In this document: positions 46,273-54,312 of the stretch, in pieces | How the letters are laid out: every line of letters starts with the position of its first letter | Numbering within the stretch: the first letter of the stretch is position 1 | From: Rummeliibacillus suwonensis | GTDB taxonomy: Bacteria > Bacillota > Bacilli > Bacillales_A > Planococcaceae | Direction: 5' to 3' | Assembly: GCF_007896435.1 (NCBI RefSeq) | Contig: NZ_VCBL01000001.1 | Coordinates: forward strand, 835,345-899,344 | Length of the DNA stretch: 64,000 bases | The notes under the pieces: generated by a model | Databases searched by the model: none | Seen by the model: only the letters and a program-made list of their open reading frames with translations | What the model was told of the DNA's origin: nothing | Position numbers and translations under genes: made by a program

Positions 46273-48214
46273 CGCCATTTTCTTCAATTTGCGATTGGAC
46301 AAATAAAAATTCATCTGTAGTATTGGGATAATCATCTAATTCAATCGTAGTGGTCGAACCTCCACCAGGATTTGTTGTGCCAGGTTGATCGGTTTTGGTT
46401 GGGGGATTGACTGTTGCTCCACCAGAATTTGTATAAGCTTTTGCGACAATATTGCCGTTAATGGTTCCTCCTCCACTTTGGATAAAATTACTATTTGGAG
46501 CTAAAAATAATTGTTCTACGTCATTAGATCCCCCAGAAACTTCTACGTTGTTATTTCCATAAACATATATATTACCTTTAACTTGACTACCAGCAGTTAG
46601 AGTTAAATCAGCATTTTTTACGTGTAAGGAGCTCATTAGATTAATATTACTAGCAATTGTTAGTTTGTCTGATCCTCCGTAATAAATATTTGCTTGTGAA
46701 GAATTACCGTTGCTATTGATAGAACCATAAGCAAAATTCATCTGATCTTTTACGTAAAGATTTAAGGTTCCTGGGTTGGTAAGTTTGATTTCACCAGCCA
46801 AATCTAATGAATCTACATATAAAGAATGAGATTGTCCCTTTAAATCAATATTAAGTGTTTCATTTCCTGTGATATTAATTTTTTTTAAGTAAATATCTGA
46901 ATCTAATGATAAAGTTTGATTCCTTGCTTTTGAATTTACGGTAAGGGTCCCATTTTTTATAAAATCAAAGGAAGTCCCACTACCATCTGTGCTAGTAATT
47001 GTTTTATCGTTTAGAATGGGGATATTCGTAGGTTTTTTAAAAACAGTATCTGCATCTTCCAATTTAGGTATACTTGCTGTGCAAGAATTATGGAAAACAT
47101 TCTCGGGATTACTTTCAAGTGAATATTCATTTATCAATTCTTCTTTTTCTTCATTTGTTAATTGACTTGCTTTTGAAGCTTCTTGTGAAGTAGTTGTGTT
47201 TGAAAAACTATTCCCGTATTTGTATTGTCCATTAATATTTACCCAACTAGTGATGTTAATATTATTTAATGCAATCACATCTTTTGAAATATTCGGGTAG
47301 CCACTTATGAATATGTTATTTCCATAAACAGATCCACTGATATTTCCCCCACCTAAAGTAACATTCTTTTGTGAGTAAACATTTTTGATTCCTGAAGAGC
47401 CATTAATGACAATATCTTCTGTCGAATACACATTTCCGTTGTAACTTGCTCCGTTATTCCCAATCTCTATTTTCTTTGTCGAATACACATCTCCATTTAT
47501 TGTTCCACTACCACTATTAATAGACCCATAAGTATAAATTGCATAGCAGGCATTCAATTTGGGTGTTGTTGTATCTGTTTTGTCTTCAATGACCACTTCT
47601 TTTTTGCCGGGATTTTGGTCTAGAGAAATTTGGATTTTCTGTGAGATGGATCTTTTGTTGTTTTCTCCAATTTTCCCAGTTGATTGAATCGTGTAAATCA
47701 ACTTTTGGGATGTACTATTTTGAAGATCAGGCTTTACAGTTGTTGTTGATGTCGGTTCGATTCCTTTTTGTTTAGTGTATTTTACTTTGCTGCTCATTTC
47801 TTTAAGATCACTATCGTTTATAATAGTAGGATCGGTGTTTGGTAGTAAATTCGTATATTGTGAGTTTATTTTTGCTTTCGCTGTTTGAATAAATTCCGTT
47901 TGAAAATCAAATGGCTCTGGCTCTTGATGATCTTTTAAAGCATTGATATATGCAGCTTCAGCGACCTTCGTTTCATCAAAAGCCTCTTTCGCTAATTTTT
48001 TTATCTCCACGCGTTCTTGTGTAACACCAGATTCAGCTATGTAATAGGCCGATTGATTTTCTCTTTCACTAGAGGATTGTTTCATGGTTGTAGCGGTGGT
48101 ATTCATCAAGCCTAGTCCAAGTACAGATATTACGACAAGCGTTAAAATCGCGATGATTAATGTATAACCATTTTCGTTATGATGCGTATATTTGAAACAA
48201 AACCGTTTTTTCAT
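46259..48214 (-). CDS. PilX/GspK-like minor pilin with large beta-solenoid C-terminus (cassette 1)
   Basis: 651 residues from ATG 48214, 9 bases after AGGAGCTGA; upstream codons to 48259 precede that site. A class III signal (HNENG, then YTLIIAILTLVVISVLGLGL) marks it as a prepilin-like protein; position 5 after cleavage is Ile, not Glu. The first about 200 residues form an extended helical stem. The rest is rich in Gly, Asn, Ser and short repeating strands such as GTINGDVYSTKKIEIG, YNGNVYSTEDIVING and NISGSVYGNNIFISG, typical of a parallel beta-solenoid. Two Cys (NACYAIY, HNSCTAS) could pair. It ends with a Pro/Gly/Thr linker and an acidic tail. Likely a pilus-tip adhesin; function inferred. 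Confidence 0.82.
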   Translation of the reverse strand: MKKRFCFKYTHHNENGYTLIIAILTLVVISVLGLGLMNTTATTMKQSSSERENQSAYYIAESGVTQERVEIKKLAKEAFDETKVAEAAYINALKDHQEPEPFDFQTEFIQTAKAKINSQYTNLLPNTDPTIINDSDLKEMSSKVKYTKQKGIEPTSTTTVKPDLQNSTSQKLIYTIQSTGKIGENNKRSISQKIQISLDQNPGKKEVVIEDKTDTTTPKLNACYAIYTYGSINSGSGTINGDVYSTKKIEIGNNGASYNGNVYSTEDIVINGSSGIKNVYSQKNVTLGGGNISGSVYGNNIFISGYPNISKDVIALNNINITSWVNINGQYKYGNSFSNTTTSQEASKASQLTNEEKEELINEYSLESNPENVFHNSCTASIPKLEDADTVFKKPTNIPILNDKTITSTDGSGTSFDFIKNGTLTVNSKARNQTLSLDSDIYLKKINITGNETLNIDLKGQSHSLYVDSLDLAGEIKLTNPGTLNLYVKDQMNFAYGSINSNGNSSQANIYYGGSDKLTIASNINLMSSLHVKNADLTLTAGSQVKGNIYVYGNNNVEVSGGSNDVEQLFLAPNSNFIQSGGGTINGNIVAKAYTNSGGATVNPPTKTDQPGTTNPGGGSTTTIELDDYPNTTDEFLFVQSQIEENGEKEN

Positions 48215-48218
48215 AGCT

Positions 48219-48701
48219 TCAGCTCCTAGAAAATATTGTTGTTTCGATTTTTTTATCATAATTATCTTGAATCAGAATGCGCCACTCTGTATTATTCTCC
48301 TGTGCGGATGGGTTGATTTTCTCAATGTTAAACGTGTGAATATGATTTGCGACTACTTCATCGTCATCATCAAAAGTATTGGGGTCACCGCTGTATTTGT
48401 AAATAGAGTGGGTAGTCGTATCTAATTGATAGTTTGTATCCGTATTTTTGAAACGTATGCCGTTATCAATTTCTTCAATATTAGTAGCGTTTGTCATTCG
48501 GATTTCTTTTGTTACCACTTTTAATACATATGAAATATCATGAATTTGAGTATTTTCCTGTAATTGGTCGCTGTATTGACTAGAACTACCTGTTAAGGTG
48601 TTGAGAAGAAGTAGAGATAGAAAACCGATAATCACAAGCACTGCCACTGTTTCAACAAGTGTCATTCCTCTTTGATGTTTCAAAATTTCTTTGCCTTTCA
48701 T
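48219..48701 (-). CDS. PilW/PulJ-like minor prepilin (cassette 1)
   Basis: 160 residues. I take ATG 48701, in a TGATG overlap with the preceding gene's stop codon, as a coupled start. Class III signal HQRG followed by MTLVETVAVLVIIGFLSLLLL, with the conserved Glu at position 5. The globular part is about 120 residues. The second gene of a three-gene minor-pilin cassette (V-like, W-like, X-like) whose products would form the tip or initiation complex of the pilus. The family assignment among PulI/PulJ/PilW types is by position and size. Confidence 0.8.
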   Translation of the reverse strand: MKGKEILKHQRGMTLVETVAVLVIIGFLSLLLLNTLTGSSSQYSDQLQENTQIHDISYVLKVVTKEIRMTNATNIEEIDNGIRFKNTDTNYQLDTTTHSIYKYSGDPNTFDDDDEVVANHIHTFNIEKINPSAQENNTEWRILIQDNYDKKIETTIFSRS

Positions 48702-49189
48702 CACAATCCCGCCTTCCATTCAATGACGTTTTGCATAATCGCTTTATAGTTTTGAGGATTACCACAGACAGCATCGGGATTTTCTAACGTTTTTTTATCA
48801 TAAACAGTAATCGTCATATCGGAAAGGTTAGAGGGGAATTGAGCATTTTGAGCTAGTTGTAATGCAATCGTATAGCCAGGATATTGAGCGTCTTCTTTAA
48901 AATAAGTATTTACACAAGATGCATTTTGATAGTGTAGACTTGTGATGCCATCTTCTTTATGGTTAAAAGTATATTTTTTACTGATGCTATAGAAATTCTC
49001 CATCTCCGTTTGCGCAACGTATGTTGCATCAACGATTGTCTCTGAAGAATTTGTCGTTTGTTTTGTTTGAATAAAAAGTGTGAAAAATGACACTAATAGA
49101 ATGACTAATATGACAAAGGATGCAATGACTTCTACGAGTGTGCTTCCTTTTTCGTTACAAATGTTATGGGTTATATTCAAATCATTCAT
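48701..49189 (-). CDS. PilV/PulI-like minor prepilin (cassette 1)
   Basis: 162 residues, ATG 49189 with GGCAGGGATG upstream. Prepilin signal NEKG, then STLVEVIASFVILVILLVSF with Glu5. The globular domain has two Cys (NASCVNTYF, DAVCGNPQ) that may form a disulfide. First gene of cassette 1, followed by the W-like gene with a TGATG overlap. Needs the prepilin peptidase encoded at 61580-62335 for processing. Confidence 0.82.
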   Translation of the reverse strand: MNDLNITHNICNEKGSTLVEVIASFVILVILLVSFFTLFIQTKQTTNSSETIVDATYVAQTEMENFYSISKKYTFNHKEDGITSLHYQNASCVNTYFKEDAQYPGYTIALQLAQNAQFPSNLSDMTITVYDKKTLENPDAVCGNPQNYKAIMQNVIEWKAGL

Positions 49190-49337
49190 CCCTGCCTTCT
49201 ATCATTAGTGAAAAAGTAATATATATTCGTTTAAAATGATAACATATTTTAAGATGGTTTTTACGAGAATAAAGGTGAAAAAGAAATAAATTTTATTAAA
49301 ATGAATGCTAGATTGGTATCGTCATGAAAAATATAAA

Positions 49338-49386
49338 AATAGGGCACAAAGAATAGTGATTTAATAGTATTCTTTGTGCCCTATTT
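49338..49386. terminator. Terminator between the two minor-pilin cassettes
   Basis: Perfect 18-bp stem AATAGGGCACAAAGAATA / TATTCTTTGTGCCCTATT. On the minus strand it is followed by TTTATATTTTT. Repeat copy F starts directly beyond its plus-strand side. Confidence 0.92.
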
Positions 49387-49390
49387 AATA

Positions 49391-49613
49391 AGTTTATCCC
49401 GCTTTAACAGGCAGTAAGACCCTCATCTCAAGATTTAGAGAGAAACGAAAAAGATAGATGGGGGGATCGACTGCCCGTAAAAATCCGATTGGTTCGGCCC
49501 AACAAGAGGAGGTTGGTCCCTCAGGTGTTGCCACGGGGCATGGCGCTTTTAACCTGAGTTCTTCTATTTCAGCGGGGGATGAAGAAAACCCCCACTGTTG
49601 GAGTTTCACCTTA
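49391..49613 (+). repeat. Structured intergenic repeat, copy F
   Basis: Near full-length: TTTATCCCGCTTTAACAGG, arms ACCCTCATCT and AGATGGGGGGAT, CCGATTGGTTCGG, CCAAC / GGTTGG, CTCAGGT / ACCTGAG enclosing GCCAC..ATGGC with an altered loop, GCGGGGGAT..ACCCCCAC, and the end GAGTTTCACCTTAT. It lies between the two minor-pilin cassettes, antisense to them. Confidence 0.87.
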
Positions 49614-49654
49614 TTGTTGAAATTTATTTTAGAGTCTATCCCAAAAATTCAAGA

Positions 49655-49770
49655 ATCGAGTAATAAACAGAGGATAGAGTAGCAGATCAAACTACTTATA
49701 AGCATTCAATCGGTTCAACTAATAGAAAGTGAGGAATGAAGAAATCTCACACTATGAAATTTCACTCTAT
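49655..49770 (+). repeat. Structured intergenic repeat, deleted copy F'
   Basis: Only the outer parts remain: AACAGAGGATAGAGTAG, CAATCGGTTCAACTAA, GTGAG-gaatgaagaaat-CTCAC and TTTCACTCTATTG. The last stem differs from other copies (GTGGG / CCCAC) by a compensated change. Its end overlaps the stop codon of the cassette 2 PilX-like gene. Confidence 0.7.
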
Positions 49771-51446
49771 TGATTGGAACGTTCTATATATTCTGGAGGA
49801 TTCAGTTCCGTAATATATTCTTCTTGTTGATCTCGCATAAAGGTTGTATATTGTTGAATTAGATTTTCATCGTATGTTACTTTTAGCCGAGATGGATAGG
49901 TGGGTTGTCCATTCGTTAAACTTTCTTGGTTTGATGTAGGGTGTGTTTGTTTAGAAACATTGCCTCTAAGGGCAGTTAAAATTAGCCTTTTGGAAGAAAT
50001 TCCGCCCGTCAACCTAATATTAGAACCTACACCATACATAATCATATTAGACTTGGAGTAGAAAAAGCCTTTTATCATACTAGGGTTATTATAGTCACTA
50101 TACTCGGAAATGTTAGAAATTTGAATATTTCCATTCGCAAAAATGATCAGTGTGCTATCAGGATTTAAACCTTGTAATGTGCTATCTCTTATTTCTACAT
50201 TTCCTTTTACATAAATTAAAGCATCACTTTTTAAATTTGTATCATTTATCGTTAAATCACCGTTAACGTAGTAGGAACCTTTTAAGGGCACACTGTTTTT
50301 AGAGTTGTTGGCATCAATGACCATATCTCCAACATAATTACCTGTTTCCTTCCACTCTAAACAAATTAGGAACCATTTAGTACAGACTTTTTCTTTTTCA
50401 CCAACTAAAATAGTTTTATCTTTAGTATAATTTTTTGTTGGATTGTCATTTGATGAAATATGTAAATCATCATATTGATAATCTACTGTTCCTATATTTT
50501 TTTCCTGTATTTTTGCTAATACATCAATTTGATCCGCTGGCAAAGATTTTGTCACAATGTCTAGATTAGGTGTATTAAATAAATAATTATTTTTTAGATT
50601 ATTTGTTGTATTAGTATCTAAAGGGGATAACTTAGTATATGGTGACTTATCTAAATAATGTATTCCGCTTCCATCTATAGGATTTGAAATATGTTTATCA
50701 TAGTTATTTGCCGCATTTACCGTGTAAATGTTTTTTTCATTTTCTCTCATAATGATTTTAGGGGTTATACTTTTTGTATCTTTTACTAATCTTGGTCCGA
50801 CACTATTTTCCCAGATAGCATTATTTCCATTCATCCAATGTGCATTCCTTGTAATAATCAAATTCCCATCTGTTTTAATATCCCCTTGTATCTCAACTCC
50901 GCCATGTAGATAGAGGTCACCACCATCATTCGTTGAGAGTGCATAGCGAAGCTGGTCTGGGATGGCATCTGTTCCAATAATGACTTTGCTAGTGGTGATG
51001 CGTGTTTTTCCATTGACAATACCAGTGCTTTTAAATGTGACAAGGCGTTTATAGAGATCTTTTTCATCGTTAGAAACCATTTCTACTCGGTCAATGCATA
51101 CCTTCGTTTCTTTGGTTTGATCCTGTTTTTCCCCTGGAATTGTGATTCCTCCTCCTTCTGAGCAATTAGGTTTTATTTTATCCTCTAATAATTGGTAGAA
51201 GTCTGTTTTTCCCATCGGATTGTTTTTGATCTCATTTTGTAAAAATAGTTGAATATCGTTCACCGCATATTTAATGCCTTTATCGGATAAGTCTTGTGCC
51301 TGAACATTGTCTTGCCGGATTTCATTTTTCTTAATGCCGCTTGATGTTAACGTTAATAAGCTTAGTCCCAATACCGTGAAAATAACGATAACAGCTACTG
51401 TGAGTATAAGCGTATAGCCTTTTTCATTTTCTAATCGCTTTTTCAA
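49767..51446 (-). CDS. PilX/GspK-like minor pilin with beta-solenoid C-terminus (cassette 2)
   Basis: About 559 residues from TTG 51446, preceded by GGAGGAGGGA; an ATG at 51488 lacks a good ribosome site. Prepilin signal NEKG, then YTLILTVAVIVIFTVLGLSLL, with Leu instead of Glu at position 5. A helical stem of about 150 residues is followed by repeating strands (GVEIQGDIKTDGNLIITRNA, YYVNGDLTINDTNLKSDALI, VKGNVEIRDST, NGNIQISNI). Same plan as the cassette 1 PilX-like protein but with clearly different sequence. Probable alternative tip adhesin; function inferred. A Cys-rich insert (VCTKWFLICLEW) sits in the middle. Confidence 0.8.
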   Translation of the reverse strand: MKKRLENEKGYTLILTVAVIVIFTVLGLSLLTLTSSGIKKNEIRQDNVQAQDLSDKGIKYAVNDIQLFLQNEIKNNPMGKTDFYQLLEDKIKPNCSEGGGITIPGEKQDQTKETKVCIDRVEMVSNDEKDLYKRLVTFKSTGIVNGKTRITTSKVIIGTDAIPDQLRYALSTNDGGDLYLHGGVEIQGDIKTDGNLIITRNAHWMNGNNAIWENSVGPRLVKDTKSITPKIIMRENEKNIYTVNAANNYDKHISNPIDGSGIHYLDKSPYTKLSPLDTNTTNNLKNNYLFNTPNLDIVTKSLPADQIDVLAKIQEKNIGTVDYQYDDLHISSNDNPTKNYTKDKTILVGEKEKVCTKWFLICLEWKETGNYVGDMVIDANNSKNSVPLKGSYYVNGDLTINDTNLKSDALIYVKGNVEIRDSTLQGLNPDSTLIIFANGNIQISNISEYSDYNNPSMIKGFFYSKSNMIMYGVGSNIRLTGGISSKRLILTALRGNVSKQTHPTSNQESLTNGQPTYPSRLKVTYDENLIQQYTTFMRDQQEEYITELNPPEYIERSNQ

Positions 51447-51569
51447 TGATGTCCCTCCTCCAAATATTAGTGTAAGAGCTCTTTCCATTGGAATTTCCAG
51501 CTGATCTTAACAGTTGGGGGATCTGCTAGATTTCCTATATGACCGTCTAATGGCTCCTTCCTTCAATCA

Positions 51570-52163
51570 TTAGTTAGATGTGGAGAAAAGAGGTTGAATC
51601 GTATTTTTGAAAGCTATCTTTTTTTTCGTCACGTTTTGACTGCGTTTCGTTGTTTTTTCAAGAACAAGGTAGATTTCATAGGAAGGGTCCGTCTCAGGAT
51701 CCCCATTTATCTTCGATTCTGGTAATATACGAATATTCGTATTTTCTATATGATAATTGTCGTTTTTTAAAAGAATATTCGTTGTAGTCCCATTTGTTTG
51801 AAAGCCAATTTTTTGCAATGTATTTTGACAAGCACTATCATCGATATTCCAATTTCCTTCCTCATCTTTGCGGCATTTTGTTAGATCCGTCGTTACTTCT
51901 AGAAAGCTGTCACCTTCATTTGTTGTATTGCGTACGATCGTATTTTGATTGGTCGAGTATATCATTTTGATGAATTGACTCATGATAAGATCCGCCTCAT
52001 CACGTAACTCTGTATCTGTTTGAATATCATTCGCTTCTTCACTACCTTTTATAAAAACATTCACAATGATGATAGAAATAATAGAAAGGAGCACGAGACT
52101 TGCTAACACTTCTACCAGTGTGATACCCATATTATTTTTTAGGATTTTATTCAATAGAAACAT
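51570..52163 (-). CDS. PilW/PulJ-like minor prepilin (cassette 2)
   Basis: About 197 residues from ATG 52163 (MFLLNKILKNNMGITLVEV); TTG 52154 is an alternative and an ATG at 52193 is less likely. Prepilin signal NNMG followed by ITLVEVLASLVLLSIISIII with Glu5. The start overlaps the end of the upstream minor-pilin gene. A Cys pair in the globular part (DLTKCRKDEE, DDSACQNT) may form a disulfide. Second gene of cassette 2. Confidence 0.78.
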   Translation of the reverse strand: MFLLNKILKNNMGITLVEVLASLVLLSIISIIIVNVFIKGSEEANDIQTDTELRDEADLIMSQFIKMIYSTNQNTIVRNTTNEGDSFLEVTTDLTKCRKDEEGNWNIDDSACQNTLQKIGFQTNGTTTNILLKNDNYHIENTNIRILPESKINGDPETDPSYEIYLVLEKTTKRSQNVTKKKIAFKNTIQPLFSTSN

Positions 52164-52590
52164 ACCCTTCCGTTGAACTTTTGGTTTTCCCATCTGGTGC
52201 AGTAACAGTGACGACCACTTTCATGATTTTTAATTCTACTTCAGAATTGCGCCCATATTTTTCTGTTCCTTGAGAAGCAACATAAGAAACGGTATATGCT
52301 TTTTCATTAAATGTAATTGTATCGGGTGGGGCAGCAGGATTAGTAGCGATTTTAAAATAATCTTGAACATCCGAAGCAGTCTTGATTTCTTTCATTGGTT
52401 TTGCTTTTAATCCTTCTAATATCCCGTCTGCCAAATTGATAACGACTAATTTCTCATTATTGATGTTTGCGGCTTTATTTGTTTGCACAAATAATTGAGT
52501 AAAAGATAGCAAAATAATCACAAGTAAGACAATGGATGCAAGAGTCTCTACAAGTGTGAAGCCATTTTGAGTGGCAGTAGTCTTATTCAT
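52147..52590 (-). CDS. PilV/PulI-like minor prepilin (cassette 2)
   Basis: 147 residues, ATG 52590 with GGAGG upstream. Prepilin signal TQNG followed by FTLVETLASIVLLVIILLSF with Glu5. The C-terminus forms a small beta-rich domain (VELKIMKVVVTVTAPDG). First gene of cassette 2, in the same V-W-X order as cassette 1. Divergent from the main pilus operon, so both may be controlled from the 310-bp region between them. Confidence 0.82.
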   Translation of the reverse strand: MNKTTATQNGFTLVETLASIVLLVIILLSFTQLFVQTNKAANINNEKLVVINLADGILEGLKAKPMKEIKTASDVQDYFKIATNPAAPPDTITFNEKAYTVSYVASQGTEKYGRNSEVELKIMKVVVTVTAPDGKTKSSTEGYVSIE

Positions 52591-52901
52591 AACATAAGAA
52601 ACCTCCGATCCTCCTTATTAATAGAAGAATTTGAAAATCCTTAGCTCTTTTTGCTGATAAAAAAGCTCAGTTTTAATTTTAAAGATAAGATAATTATCCA
52701 TACCTATCCTTTTTGTATTATTATATATCCTTTAATATACAATAGCTGTGATATTTAGCATATTGAAATTTGAAACATTTACATAATTTTTAAAAATTGA
52801 TGTGAAAAAAGGCATATCTTTTCTTCATTTTTTCATTTATAATGTTGACTGTAGCTAAATATACATATACGAAAAAGAGAAAATGATGGGAGATCTATAA
52901 G
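52591..52901. other. Divergent control region between minor-pilin cassette 2 and the main pilus operon
   Basis: About 310 bp, very AT-rich. A TATAAT hexamer occurs on the plus strand at 52838-52843 and, on the minus strand, at 52725-52720, but neither has a well-spaced -35. A small hairpin (AGCTCTTTTTGCTGATAAAAAAGCT region, about 52644-52669) lies in the leader of the minus-strand operon. No known riboswitch pattern was recognised. Confidence 0.4.
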
Positions 52902-54293
52902 ATGAAGATATTCTCTAAAGCTATGATCATCACGCTTTTGATATCCGTAGCGCTAGTTTCAGGAGAATATATGAGTATCCATACACTAGCAGCTTCTGAG
53001 GGTTCTACTATTGGATCTATTTCTGTGAAAGATTTATCTGAAAGTGATTTAAAGAAAAAGTTAAATACTGCAATTGCAGAATGGAAAAATAACAAGATTG
53101 AAATCATGATTGGAAATCATAAAGTACGCTTGAGCGGAGATGATTTTCTATTTGATGTAGATGCTTCTATTCAACAATATGAGGTAGCTATAGACAAACC
53201 GTGGTATGCCTTTTGGGAAAAGACACCAATCGTTCATGAACCACTTCAAGTAAAAGCCAATCATTCACTGATTGAGAAAATTGAAAGTGAAGCAAAGCTA
53301 AAGGGAGGGAATATAGATCAGCAAGTTTTAGAAGCAGCATCTTATTTAAAAAAGTCTCCTATTGAAATACAAATAAATGATGTTTCGATAGAAGATGCTG
53401 AGCGCATATCATTTGAATCGATTTCAATCCCTGACAACCTGCAAACAGAGGTCGAAACCATTGCCAAGGAATTAGATGGCATCATGATCGAACCTGAGAA
53501 AACATTCTCTTTTAATAAAGTAGCCACACAGGTCGGGAGTAATGATGATGCGATGTCGCTTGTAGCATCCGCATTATATAGTACTGTTTTACAAAGTAGC
53601 TTTGAAGTCATTGAAAGACATCAAGCAGAGGATATTCCAACCGATGTGAAACCAGGATATGAAGCAAGCGTTAGTCCTTTTTTAGAACAGGATCTGCAAT
53701 TTGTTTCACATAGTCATGTTCTCGCTAAAATCATGGCAAAAGTAGAAGATGGAAAGTTGAAAGTCTCCTTATATTCGTTACCGGGAAATCCACAGGTGAC
53801 GATTTCCGAAAAAGATAGGCAGACTGTTGCACCACGTACGATATATCGCTATACGAAAAGCTTAGATGAAGGTGAGAGTAAAACGATTCAACAGTCAAAG
53901 CCAGGTTTACAGTTGCTTATATTCCGCACCATTACGGATGAAAATGGTGATACCAAGACGCAATTGATCAGCCAAAACTATTATGCTCCTAAAAATGAAA
54001 TTATTGAAAAGTCTTCTATAGAAGCACCAGCTGATACGAATGCAACGGCCAATGCTGAGGATGGTAATACGGACAATACCAATGGCACTGATGAAAATGT
54101 AGGTCAATCGAATCATGGTCAAACAGAGGATAACAGTAGCCATTCAAACAATAGTAAAAGCCAAACAAATAAAGATCAATCCAATACATCAACTCATAAA
54201 AAAGCAACAGAAAGCAAAAATGGTGGGACTGTACCAAAAGGTAGCTACTATAATGATTCTGGCGATATTGTAACACCAAAAGACACTAAATAA
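52902..54293 (+). CDS. VanW-family exported protein with G5-like region, first gene of the pilus operon
   Basis: 463 residues. N-terminal signal peptide (AMIITLLISVALVSGEYMS), then a VanW/YoaR-like region (about 150-300: IMIEPEKTFSFNKVATQVG, MSLVASALYSTVLQSSFEVI, GYEASVSP), a G5-type beta domain (about 305-365: RTIYRYTKSLDEGESKTIQ), and a long Asn/Thr/Ser-rich acidic tail to the C-terminus. Predicted extracytoplasmic, probably at the cell wall; the biochemical role of VanW domains is unknown. It ends about 20 bases before pilB, so it is likely co-transcribed with it and may help the pilus cross the wall (inference). Confidence 0.82.
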   Translation: MKIFSKAMIITLLISVALVSGEYMSIHTLAASEGSTIGSISVKDLSESDLKKKLNTAIAEWKNNKIEIMIGNHKVRLSGDDFLFDVDASIQQYEVAIDKPWYAFWEKTPIVHEPLQVKANHSLIEKIESEAKLKGGNIDQQVLEAASYLKKSPIEIQINDVSIEDAERISFESISIPDNLQTEVETIAKELDGIMIEPEKTFSFNKVATQVGSNDDAMSLVASALYSTVLQSSFEVIERHQAEDIPTDVKPGYEASVSPFLEQDLQFVSHSHVLAKIMAKVEDGKLKVSLYSLPGNPQVTISEKDRQTVAPRTIYRYTKSLDEGESKTIQQSKPGLQLLIFRTITDENGDTKTQLISQNYYAPKNEIIEKSSIEAPADTNATANAEDGNTDNTNGTDENVGQSNHGQTEDNSSHSNNSKSQTNKDQSNTSTHKKATESKNGGTVPKGSYYNDSGDIVTPKDTK

Positions 54294-54312
54294 GCATGTA
54301 GAGGTGATAATG

